From Streptosporangium subroseum (GTDB lineage: Bacteria > Actinomycetota > Actinomycetes > Streptosporangiales > Streptosporangiaceae): DNA of 64,000 nucleotides. Positions 16,834 through 24,608 of this stretch are shown piece by piece. A program made the position numbers and the translations under genes. The stretch is taken from NCBI RefSeq assembly GCF_900188345.1, contig NZ_FZOD01000021.1:85571-149570 (forward strand), in the 5' to 3' direction. The number at the start of each line of letters is the position of its first letter. Within the stretch, counting starts at the first letter, position 1. The notes under the pieces are model-generated. The model saw only the letters and a list, made by a program, of their open reading frames with translations. It ran no database searches and was not told where the DNA came from.

Positions 16834-17148
16834 TCAGCGGCGGCGCGGGTGGCCTGGATGAGCGGGGTCGATGAGATCCGCGTACTCGGGACGGGCGGTG
16901 ATGAAGTCGGCCACGAAGCCGCAGTAGTTCGTCAGGGTCACACCCTTCGCCCGGAGGTCGTCGAGAGCGCCCCGGGCGAGCGTGGAGCCGACGCCCCGCT
17001 CACGGAACTCCGGCTCGACGATCGTGTGGGTGAACACGATCCTCGGGCCCGCGTGCTCGTAGACGATCGTGCCGACCACCTTGCCCGCGATCAGCGCGTC
17101 ATAGGTGCGCGCCTCGGTGTTCTCCCGCACCGTGATCTCGGTGGTCAT
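16834..17148 (-). CDS. Short GNAT-family acetyltransferase (YjdJ type)
   Basis: The 104-residue protein has the acetyl-CoA segment HTIVEPEFRERGVGSTLARG (residues about 41-60) and the NYCGFVADFITARPEYADLI ending typical of the short GCN5-related PF14542 group. These proteins are minimal acetyltransferases of unknown target. It stands alone, with 155 bp of empty sequence between it and the DUF1348 gene. The 130 bp on its 3' side (16704-16833) are convergent with the hydrolase and hold no gene. Confidence 0.85.
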   Translation of the reverse strand: MTTEITVRENTEARTYDALIAGKVVGTIVYEHAGPRIVFTHTIVEPEFRERGVGSTLARGALDDLRAKGVTLTNYCGFVADFITARPEYADLIDPAHPGHPRRR

Positions 17149-17303
17149 GTTCTGGTCCTCTCGTGCGCCGGGGCCGTCGGGCTGCCGGCTCGACAGCGCC
17201 GCATCCGGTCAGTGTCGCATCCCCGGGCACTTCTCGCTGACGGCGGTTCCGGGTCGGGCTGTCGTGCCCGCGGTCGAGCCGCCGGTCACATCGAGCGAAC
17301 CTT

Positions 17304-17762
17304 TCACCGGATCGGGAACGGGAGTCCGCGCTCGTCGTCCGGGCGCGGTCCGAAGATGCGCCTGTCCTGTTCGAGAATGCGGACGTCGTTGATGCTGGCC
17401 TCCCGGCGGGCCATGAGCCCGTCGTCGTCGAACTCCCACAGCTCGTTTCCGTAGCTCCGCCAGTACTGGCCGTCGGCGGTGCGGCACTCGTACTGAAAAC
17501 GCACGGCGATGCGGTTGCCGTCGAAGGCCCACAGTTCCTTGCGCAGCGCGTAGTCGAGCTCGCGCTCCCACTTGCGGGTGAGGAACTCGACGATGGCCTC
17601 GCGTCCGGTGACGAAGGAGTCGCGGTTACGCCAGACGGAGTCCGGAGTGTAGGCGAGCGAGACCTTCTGCGGGTCGCGGGTGTTCCACGCGTCCTCTGCG
17701 GCCTGGACCTTCCGTAGCGCGCCTTCGTGGTCGAAAGGCGGCAGTGGGGGACGTTCGCTCAT
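17304..17762 (-). CDS. DUF1348 / NTF2-like family protein
   Basis: The 152-residue protein has the DUF1348 pattern AEDAWNTRDPQKVSLAYTPD (about 22-41), FLTRKWERELDYALRKELW and YECRTADGQYWRSYGNELWE. The fold is a SnoaL/NTF2-like cone that binds a small hydrophobic ligand. The biochemical role is unknown. It is divergent from a TetR gene with two matching operator-like sites between them, so it is probably TetR-repressed. Confidence 0.88.
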   Translation of the reverse strand: MSERPPLPPFDHEGALRKVQAAEDAWNTRDPQKVSLAYTPDSVWRNRDSFVTGREAIVEFLTRKWERELDYALRKELWAFDGNRIAVRFQYECRTADGQYWRSYGNELWEFDDDGLMARREASINDVRILEQDRRIFGPRPDDERGLPFPIR

Positions 17763-17808
17763 GCCTTCTCCTTCTGTGGCGCGCTCGTGAAGAGCGAGAC
17801 GCCTTCGA

Positions 17809-17868
17809 GAGAACCATCGTTCTCCTCCAATGGTCTACCCTAGGGAACGCTGGTTCTCTCCGTCAAGA
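17809..17868. promoter_or_regulatory. Two GRGAAC-N4-GTTCTC sites between DUF1348 and TetR
   Basis: GAGAAC-CATC-GTTCTC (17809-17824) and GGGAAC-GCTG-GTTCTC (17853-17868) are 44 bp apart, about four helical turns. Both are in the divergent promoter region, so they probably bind the TetR-family product and repress both genes. The GAAC-N4-GTTC core also resembles the actinobacterial LexA box, so SOS control is a second possibility. Confidence 0.6.
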
Positions 17869-17887
17869 CGCGAACGAGGGTGATGAG

Positions 17888-18469
17888 GTGGATCGGGAGG
17901 TGGCGCAGGGCCGCGTGCTCGACGCGGCAGAGGAGCTGTTCTACAGCCGGGGTATCCAGACCGTCGGCATGGACGACATCCGCGGCCTCTCCGGTGTGTC
18001 CCTCAAGCGCCTCTACCAGCTCTTCGGCACGAAGGACCAGCTCGTCGACGCCTACCTTGAGCGCCGTGACCTCCGCTGGCGGCAACGTCTCGCCGACCAC
18101 GTCGAGGCCTGCGGGGACCCGGAGGGCCGGATCATCGCGGTGTTCGACTGGCTTGGACAGTGGTTCAACGAGCCCGGTTTCCGAGGTTGTGCGTGGATCA
18201 ACTCCTACGGCGAGCTGGGAACCACGTCGACGACCATCGCCACCCAGGCCCGCCGGCACAAGCAGGCGTTCAGGCGATACCTGGAGAAGCTGACGACCGA
18301 CGCGCACCTCCCTCACGATCTGGCCGAGCATCTGCTCCTGCTGGCCGAGGGCGCCATGGTCACGGCCGGCATTTTCGGCACCCCCGGTACGGCCGCGCAG
18401 GCCAGGGCGGCCGCGGGCCTGCTGCTCGAATCCGCCAAGCAGGCGCGGCCCCCGTTGCCGGCGCGGTAA
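17888..18469 (+). CDS. TetR-family transcriptional regulator
   Basis: The 193-residue protein from GTG 17888 has a helix-turn-helix at about 10-50 (LDAAEELFYSRGIQTVGMDD and LSGVSLKRLYQLFGTKDQLV). The C-terminal domain has the NEPGFRGCAWINSYGELGTT pattern of a large actinobacterial TetR group often paired with small redox or NTF2-like genes. GAGG about 9 nt upstream supports the GTG; the frame extends to 17744 but that part overlaps the divergent gene and has no similarity. Confidence 0.88.
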   Translation: MDREVAQGRVLDAAEELFYSRGIQTVGMDDIRGLSGVSLKRLYQLFGTKDQLVDAYLERRDLRWRQRLADHVEACGDPEGRIIAVFDWLGQWFNEPGFRGCAWINSYGELGTTSTTIATQARRHKQAFRRYLEKLTTDAHLPHDLAEHLLLLAEGAMVTAGIFGTPGTAAQARAAAGLLLESAKQARPPLPAR

Positions 18470-18693
18470 GACCGAACCGCAGGCCGTGCGGTTCCACGCC
18501 AAGCGGCAACGATCGTCATGGGCTGTCGCTTCTCGGTCGGGTGGCCCCAGGCGGTTTCTCCGGGGCGGCATTCGGGTTGCTCCGGTCGTGCGGCGTTACC
18601 CAGAGGCCCCTTCTGCCTGCGTCCCGTGTGACTACCACCGGCAGGGACAGGCTGGCGGGCCCCGACCGGGACTACCCGGCGCATACTGGGGAT

Positions 18694-19617
18694 ATGGCTA
18701 TCCACCCCGACCCGGCATCCGTGCCGGGACCCGGCCATGAGCGGCGCCTCGACCCGCGCACGGAGCTGAGCGAGTTCCTGCGCACCCGCCGGGCCCGGCT
18801 GAAGCCGGCCGACGTGGGACTCGCCGAGTACGGCCGGCGGCGCCGGGTGCCGGGCCTGAGGCGGGAGGAGCTGGCACAGCTCGCCGGGGTCTCCGCGGCG
18901 TACTACACGCGCCTGGAGCAGGGCAACGGCCGCAACGTCTCGGTCGAGGTGCTGGACGCGATCTCCGGTGCGCTCAAGCTCTCCGACGCGGAGCACGTTC
19001 ACCTGATGGACCTCGCCAAGCCCAAGCGGCAGAGGCGGCGGCCCGCGCCGCAGCTCCAGCAGGTGCGGCCCGCGCTACTGGAGCTGCTGACGGCGATGGA
19101 GGGCGTACCCGCGTACGTGTGGGGCCGCCGCACCGATGTGCTGGCGTGGAACGGCACGGCCTGCGCACTCTTCGGTGACTGGGCGGCGCGTGCCCCGCGG
19201 GAACGGAACTGGGCCAGGATCACCTTCCTCGATCCGGCGGCCCGGCGGCTCTTCGTCGACTGGGAGTCCAAGGCCTTCGACGTGGTGGGGAACCTGAGAC
19301 TGGACGCCGGCCTGCACGCGGACGATCCGCTGCTCGCGGCGCTGGTCGGGGAGCTCTCCATGAAGAGCGAGGACTTCCGGACGCTGTGGGCGGCCCACGA
19401 CGTCAAGAGGAAGTCGCACGGCAGCATGCGGATGGCGCACCCGCTGGCGGGTGAGCTGACGCTCCGCTACGAGACCTTCACGCTCCCCGGCGATCAGGAG
19501 CAGTCGCTGGCGACCTACCACGCCGAGCCCGGTTCGGCGTCGGAGGAGGCGCTGCGCCTGCTGGCGAGCTGGGGCGCGGACGCCTCCCGGGACCGGTCGG
19601 CCGCCGCGCGGGACTGA
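18694..19617 (+). CDS. XRE-family regulator with MmyB-type ligand-binding domain
   Basis: The 307-residue protein has an N-terminal helix-turn-helix, TELSEFLRTRRARLKPADVG then VPGLRREELAQLAGVSAAYY (about 50-70) and TRLEQGNGRNVS. The MmyB-like C-terminal domain spans about 115-295, with LAWNGTACALFGDW and RNWARITFLDPAARRLFVDW. Such regulators usually control a divergent oxidoreductase or methylenomycin-type gene. Here the 224-bp upstream gap holds no divergent gene, so the target is not evident. Confidence 0.9.
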   Translation: MAIHPDPASVPGPGHERRLDPRTELSEFLRTRRARLKPADVGLAEYGRRRRVPGLRREELAQLAGVSAAYYTRLEQGNGRNVSVEVLDAISGALKLSDAEHVHLMDLAKPKRQRRRPAPQLQQVRPALLELLTAMEGVPAYVWGRRTDVLAWNGTACALFGDWAARAPRERNWARITFLDPAARRLFVDWESKAFDVVGNLRLDAGLHADDPLLAALVGELSMKSEDFRTLWAAHDVKRKSHGSMRMAHPLAGELTLRYETFTLPGDQEQSLATYHAEPGSASEEALRLLASWGADASRDRSAAARD

Positions 19618-19945
19618 GCCCGACCTCGATCCTCTCACCGCGGCCCACCAGGGATCACCCCATCGCCACCGCTGCGGGTGAGTCGCGGCCCGCAGGGCTC
19701 GATCCTGCCTGCGCCGCTCACACTCCGCCGCCCGCCGCGGATCGCAGATGTGTTCCCGTTTCCAAGGCCGACCGGATTCGCCCGTAACACGCTGATTCGA
19801 TTAACGGATCGGTGCCTGCCGAAACATGCGCTTCACACTGTCGACCTCGGGCCATAGGTTCGCAATATTCCCGCTGGCGGAAGATCGTTCGGGAACTGCG
19901 CAGGACTGCCGCATGAATGGCGTCAAAAACATTTGAGGAGGCCTC
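19618..19945 (+). promoter_or_regulatory. Upstream region of the sugar ABC operon
   Basis: This 328-bp gap has no gene. Its right half is less GC-rich and should contain the promoter of the ABC transporter operon. CGATTAACGG at 19798 resembles CGATTAATGG at 24533 upstream of the glycanase; the shared 10-mer (one mismatch) could be a common operator half, but it is short. A strong Shine-Dalgarno GAGGAGG is at 19935-19941. Confidence 0.35.
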
Positions 19946-19984
19946 ATGCCTATCGCCGTGTGCCAAAGGTGGCATGCCGGGTGA
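19946..19984 (+). CDS. Putative 12-residue leader peptide MPIAVCQRWHAG
   Basis: The ATG at 19946 sits 4 nt after a strong GAGGAGG and reads 12 codons to a TGA at 19982-19984. This stop overlaps the GTG start of the ABC ATPase (GTGA). The transporter itself has no comparable ribosome-binding site, so its translation probably depends on ribosomes finishing this peptide. Whether the peptide has an attenuating sequence-specific role is unknown. Confidence 0.6.
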   Translation: MPIAVCQRWHAG

Positions 19985-21435
19985 CCGCGATCACGGTGAG
20001 CGGGCTGTCGAAATCGTTCGGCGGTGTCGTAGCGATAGATGGCGTCTCGTTCACGGTCTCGAGCGGCGAGGTCGTTGCTCTGGCCGGGGAGAACGGCGCC
20101 GGAAAATCCACAATCAAGAATATCATCGGCGGAATTCTGCGGCCTGATTCTGGTCACGTCGATTTCGGTGACGCGGCAAACGTGGCCACGGTGCATCAGG
20201 AGACCAGTCTTTTTCCGGACTTGACGGTCGCCGAGAACATTCTCATCGGCCATCTCAGGTCGTCCCGTGTGGGCACGGTCCGGCCCGCGGCCTTGCGGCG
20301 TACCGCTTCCCTCCTGCTGCGGCGGGTCGGCGCCGGCTTCGGGCCCGATGCCCTCGTGCGCGAACTCTCCGCTGGGCAGCGTCAGCTGGTGGAGATCGCC
20401 AAGGCTCTGGCCACCGAGCCCCGGGCCATCGTGTTCGACGAACCGACCGCCTCGCTCAATCTCGGCGAACGCGAGATGATCATGCGAATTGTCGAGCAGT
20501 TGCGTGACGACGGGGTGGCCGTCCTCTACATCACCCACTATCTCGAGGAGATCTTCAGGCTCAGCCAGCGGATCGTGGTCATGCGGGACGGGCGGCTGAT
20601 GGCCGACCGGCCGGCCGGCGAGCTCGACCGCTTCACGCTCGAGGCGCTCATGGTGGGGCGCGAGCTCGCCCAGGGATATCCCGAGACCGCGACGCCTCGG
20701 CAAAAGATCGCGCTGTCGGTTCGTGACCTGGGTGACGGTGCTCGGGTCGAGGGGGTCTCTTTCGACGTCGCCGAGGGCGAGATCTTCGGTCTGGCCGGGC
20801 TGATGGGGTCGGGCCGTACCGAGGTGGCCCGGGCGATCTTCGGACTGGCGGGCAGGATCGGGCGGATCGAGGTGGCCGGACGGCCGCTGCGGCGCGGCGA
20901 CGTCCGCGCTTCGATCGCCGCGGGAATCGCCTTCGTCACCGAGGACCGGCGGAACGAGGGCCTGTTCCTGGAACGGCCGATCCGCGAGAGCCTCTCGATC
21001 GTCGGCCTCGGCTCGGTATGCCGGCTGTTCGGACGGGTCGACCATGCGGCCGAACGCCGTCTCACCAAGGATCTTGCGACCGCGGTGGCCCTGACGGCCC
21101 GCAGCGGGCTGGAGGCGGACGGCGGATCACTGAGCGGCGGCAACCAGCAGAAGATCGTACTGGCCAAATGGCTCAGCGGACAACCCCGGCTGATCATCCT
21201 GGACGAGCCCACTCGCGGCATCGACGTCGGCGCCAAGGCCGAGATCTACCGGCTCCTGGCCGATCTCGCGCGCGCCGGAACGGCTGTCCTGCTGATCAGT
21301 TCCGAGATGGAGGAAGTGCTCGGCCTGGCTCATCGCGTCGGCGTCATGCACGACAGCCGGTTGGCCGGAATCCTCGACCGGCGGAGCGCGACCCAGGAGG
21401 CCGTCATCCGCCTGGCGACGGGAGGCACCCGGTGA
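19981..21435 (+). CDS. Sugar ABC transporter ATP-binding protein (RbsA/XylG type)
   Basis: The 484-residue protein is a tandem NBD. NBD1 has Walker A GENGAGKST (about 37-45), signature LSAGQRQ and Walker B AIVFDEPTA. NBD2 has a degenerate Walker A GLMGSGRTE (about 272, Lys replaced by Arg), signature LSGGNQQK and LIILDEPTRGID. This is the normal asymmetry of CUT2 importers. It energises uptake of a monosaccharide through the two permeases downstream. The GTG 19981 overlaps the leader peptide stop. Its own stop overlaps the permease start as GTGA. Confidence 0.93.
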   Translation: MTAITVSGLSKSFGGVVAIDGVSFTVSSGEVVALAGENGAGKSTIKNIIGGILRPDSGHVDFGDAANVATVHQETSLFPDLTVAENILIGHLRSSRVGTVRPAALRRTASLLLRRVGAGFGPDALVRELSAGQRQLVEIAKALATEPRAIVFDEPTASLNLGEREMIMRIVEQLRDDGVAVLYITHYLEEIFRLSQRIVVMRDGRLMADRPAGELDRFTLEALMVGRELAQGYPETATPRQKIALSVRDLGDGARVEGVSFDVAEGEIFGLAGLMGSGRTEVARAIFGLAGRIGRIEVAGRPLRRGDVRASIAAGIAFVTEDRRNEGLFLERPIRESLSIVGLGSVCRLFGRVDHAAERRLTKDLATAVALTARSGLEADGGSLSGGNQQKIVLAKWLSGQPRLIILDEPTRGIDVGAKAEIYRLLADLARAGTAVLLISSEMEEVLGLAHRVGVMHDSRLAGILDRRSATQEAVIRLATGGTR

Positions 21436-22406
21436 GTTCCACCTACCAATGGTGCGCACGTGCTCTGCGCCGGCAGCCGCTTTTCCCCGTATGGCTGGTC
21501 CTGGTGCTCGCCCTGTCCGGCCTCTACGACGAGTTCGGCACGGGGGCGAACTTCCGCAACATCGCCATCCAGGCGAGCCCGTTGATCATCGCCGCCGTCG
21601 GAGCGACCTTCGTGATCATGACCGGGGGGATCGACCTGTCCGTCGGGGCGATGCTGTTCCTGGCGGCCGCGATCGAGTCCAGCCGGGCGTTCGTCTCGGC
21701 GCCCGCCGGCGTGGTGTTCGCCGCCATCGCCGTGACCGGACTGCTGATGGGCCTGGTCAACGGGGTGGCGATCGCGCTGACCAGGGTTCCCGCCCTCATC
21801 GTCACCCTCGCCTCGATGCAGGTCTTCCGGGGAGCCGGCGGCCACATCACCGGTCAGCAGAACATCGATCTCCCCGCGCATCTGCGGGGCATCGGCACCG
21901 GCAGCCTCCTCGGCGTTCCCGCTCCGGTCCTGCTCGCCGCCGTGACGACATTGGGCGGAGTGCTGGTGTTCGGCCGGACCGTGTTCGGCCGGTACCTCCA
22001 GGCGATCGGCTCCAACCGGGCTGCGGCCCTCAACGCCGGGCTGCCCGTCCGGGCGGTGACGATCGGCGCATACGCGCTGGCCGGCGTGCTGGCGGCGCTC
22101 GCCTCGCTCACCCAGACCGCGCGGCTGGGAGCCGTCCAGCCGTCCATCGGTGACGGCTACGAGCTCACCGTGATCACAGCGGTGGTGCTCGGCGGAACCA
22201 GCCTGTTCGGCGGCCGGGGCAGCATCACCGGCACCGTCCTGGGCGCCCTCGTTCTCACCACCGCCCAGACCGGGCTGGTGTTCTCCGGGGCCTCGCCCTA
22301 CGTCTTCGACATCGTCCGCGGCGGCGTTCTGCTCGTCGCGGTCATCGCCGCCGGAATCCGGTGGCGGACTCTGGCTCAGGCCTTGCGGCCGGCCGCTGCG
22401 TCATAA
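21432..22406 (+). CDS. Sugar ABC transporter permease 1 (RbsC family)
   Basis: The 324-residue protein has about 9 membrane helices and the CUT2 permease segment GATFVIMTGGIDLSVGAMLF near residue 65. It also has VVLGGTSLFGGRGSITGTVL near 252, where it docks with the ATPase. GTG 21432 overlaps the ATPase stop. It probably forms a heterodimer with permease 2 encoded after the binding protein, as in two-permease CUT2 systems such as YtfT/YjfF. Confidence 0.92.
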   Translation: MSSTYQWCARALRRQPLFPVWLVLVLALSGLYDEFGTGANFRNIAIQASPLIIAAVGATFVIMTGGIDLSVGAMLFLAAAIESSRAFVSAPAGVVFAAIAVTGLLMGLVNGVAIALTRVPALIVTLASMQVFRGAGGHITGQQNIDLPAHLRGIGTGSLLGVPAPVLLAAVTTLGGVLVFGRTVFGRYLQAIGSNRAAALNAGLPVRAVTIGAYALAGVLAALASLTQTARLGAVQPSIGDGYELTVITAVVLGGTSLFGGRGSITGTVLGALVLTTAQTGLVFSGASPYVFDIVRGGVLLVAVIAAGIRWRTLAQALRPAAAS

Positions 22407-22424
22407 GGAAAGGACCACCCCCCA

Positions 22425-23429
22425 ATGCAAGTCCCCACCCTCGTCCGATACACGGCCGCCCTCGCGGCGTCGGCTCTGGTACTCGCCGGTTGCGGTTCCT
22501 CCCAGCAGGAGTCCGGTTCGGACGGCTCCGGCAAGAAGGTCACGATCGGGGTGAACTTCGATCTGCTCAACGGCATCCGCCAGGCCGAGAAGTCGGCGAT
22601 CGAGAAGGCGGCCACCGAGGCCGGATACGAGGTCGTCTTCAACGTCGCCGACAAGGACCCGCAGAAGCAGTCCTCCCAGATCCAGGACCTGGTCCAGACA
22701 CGCAAGGTCGACGCGCTGATCGTGATCGCCCAAGATGGCCAGCAGATCGCCTCCTCCGTCAGCCTGGCCAAGGCCCGCAAAGTCCCGTTCATCGCCATCG
22801 ACCGGGCCGTCGCCGACCAGCAGAACATCACGTTCCAGATCACCGGCGACCCGGTCGCCGACGGCAAGCTGGCTGCCTCCGAATTCATCGACGCGGGCAA
22901 GACCAAGCCGCTGAAGGTACTGGAGCTGGTGGGCGCCCTCACCGACCAGAACGCGATCGGCCGCAGGGACGGGTTCAACGAAGCGGTGAAGGGCGACCCC
23001 AACATCACCGTCGTCAGCCAGGTCCCCACCAACTGGGATCCGGCCCAAGCCCTCGACGGCACCTCCAACGCGCTCCAGAAGAACCCCGACATCAATGCGA
23101 TCTTCGTTCCGTCGGACTTTCTGCTGCCGTCCGTTCAGTCCGCGCTGAAGGCGGCCGGGCGCCTGGCCCCGATCGGGGATCCCGAGCACGTGTTCCTGGT
23201 GACCATCGACGGCGATCAGAACGGCTGCAAGGCCATGAAGGACAAGACCCTCGACGCCGATATCGCCACCCCGGTCGACGACTTCGGCAAACAGGCCATC
23301 TCGGCGATCACCACCGCGCTGGGAGGCCAGGGCGTCAGCCCCCAATCGGTCCGGACGGAAGGCCTCAGCCTCGACCAGGCCAACTTCGCCACGACCAGCG
23401 CGCAGGTGTGGGGCTGTGTCGTCGCCTGA
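22425..23429 (+). CDS. Sugar-binding lipoprotein of the ABC transporter
   Basis: The 334-residue protein has a lipoprotein signal with lipobox LAGC (Cys about 23). A periplasmic-binding-protein type I domain follows (KKVTIGVNFDLLNGIRQAEK, then ALIVIAQDGQQI, VPFIAIDRAV and DGDQNGCKAM). The RbsB-like fold implies a pyranose or furanose ligand, whose identity cannot be read from sequence. It starts 18 bp after permease 1 with an AAGGA and overlaps permease 2 by 14 bp. Confidence 0.92.
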   Translation: MQVPTLVRYTAALAASALVLAGCGSSQQESGSDGSGKKVTIGVNFDLLNGIRQAEKSAIEKAATEAGYEVVFNVADKDPQKQSSQIQDLVQTRKVDALIVIAQDGQQIASSVSLAKARKVPFIAIDRAVADQQNITFQITGDPVADGKLAASEFIDAGKTKPLKVLELVGALTDQNAIGRRDGFNEAVKGDPNITVVSQVPTNWDPAQALDGTSNALQKNPDINAIFVPSDFLLPSVQSALKAAGRLAPIGDPEHVFLVTIDGDQNGCKAMKDKTLDADIATPVDDFGKQAISAITTALGGQGVSPQSVRTEGLSLDQANFATTSAQVWGCVVA

Positions 23430-24447
23430 ATCCGTTCGCCGGGAGGACGCCGCCAAGGCGTCCCCCGCCCGGTCCGCCAAGCCCGTGTCGTGGCTGGGCG
23501 ATCCGGATCGTCGTCCGGGCTGGCTCACCGACCTGTCGATGCTGCCCGCGCTGGTCGTCGTCGTCGGGGTCTTGAGCGTCCTGACCGACGGGATGCTGAC
23601 CCCCTCCAACATCGTCAATGTGGGCAGCCAGTCCGCGGTCGTCGCGATCGCGGCGATCGGCGCGACGTTTGTCATCCTGACAGGCGGCATCGACCTGTCC
23701 ACCGGCAGCGTGATCGGTGCCAGCGGGGTCTCCGCGGCCTGGATGATCACCAGCACCGGCAGCGTCGCGGCGGGCGTCGCGGCGGGCCTGCTCACCGGAA
23801 CCGTGATCGGCCTGGTCGTCGGGACCGTCGTGGCCAAGATGCCCGTCGTCCCGTTCGCCGTGACCCTCGCCGCGCTCTACGTCGTGAGCGGAGCCACCAC
23901 GCTCCTCAGCCACGGCAAGACGATCGCTCCGGTCCCCGCCGGATTCATCGAGTTCAGCATCGACGGCCCCGGCGGCGTCCCGTACTCGGTGTGGCTGGCC
24001 GTCGTGCTGTACGCCGTCGCCCAGACCTTCCTGACACGCACCGCGTGGGGACGGCGCGTCCTGCACGTCGGAGCCAACGCGGAGGTCGCGCGGATCAGCG
24101 GCGTCCACGTCGCCCGGACCAAGGCGAGCGTCTACGCGGTGGCGGGGCTGTTCTCGGCGATCGCCGGAATCGTCTTGACGTCCGGGCTCGCGGGGGCGGG
24201 CGCCGGCATGGGCGGCCCGCTGCTGTTGAACATCGTGGGCGCCGTCGTCCTTGGTGGCACCAGCCTGTTCGGCGGGCGCGGCAGCCTGCTGCGCACAGCT
24301 GTCGGAGTGCTCTTTCTCGGATTTCTCTCCAATGGAATGAGTCTGCTCGGGCTGGCCTCTTTCGATCAGCAGATCGTCACCGGAGCCGTCATTTTCATCG
24401 CCGCGTCCGCCGATGGAATCGGCCGGCGGCTGAGACGTGGAGCCTGA
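23416..24447 (+). CDS. Sugar ABC transporter permease 2 (RbsC family)
   Basis: The 343-residue protein has an N-terminal cytoplasmic extension (about 40 residues) and about 9 helices, including GATFVILTGGIDLSTGSVIG near 83 and VVLGGTSLFGGRGSLLRTAV near 285. The GTG start lies inside the end of the binding-protein gene. Having two different permeases with one double-NBD ATPase matches the galactofuranose-type YtfQRT-YjfF layout. Confidence 0.92.
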   Translation: MSSPESVRREDAAKASPARSAKPVSWLGDPDRRPGWLTDLSMLPALVVVVGVLSVLTDGMLTPSNIVNVGSQSAVVAIAAIGATFVILTGGIDLSTGSVIGASGVSAAWMITSTGSVAAGVAAGLLTGTVIGLVVGTVVAKMPVVPFAVTLAALYVVSGATTLLSHGKTIAPVPAGFIEFSIDGPGGVPYSVWLAVVLYAVAQTFLTRTAWGRRVLHVGANAEVARISGVHVARTKASVYAVAGLFSAIAGIVLTSGLAGAGAGMGGPLLLNIVGAVVLGGTSLFGGRGSLLRTAVGVLFLGFLSNGMSLLGLASFDQQIVTGAVIFIAASADGIGRRLRRGA

Positions 24448-24608
24448 AACGTCAACGGCCATTCGTTCAGCGGATCGGCGAGTCTTGGAATTCGCAATCG
24501 ACGCGTCCAGGAAGCGCCGATACGTTCATTTCCAACCGATTAATGGCGAGCTACGGACATATGTACAACAGTGTCCTCAATTTGCGCGCCAGAGCGGAAA
24601 GGAAATCC

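Noticed and set aside
19798..24542. CGATTAACGG/CGATTAATGG shared upstream of the importer and the glycanase
   Set aside because: Only ten bases with one mismatch and no dyad symmetry beyond CGAT/ATCG; insufficient to call an operator.
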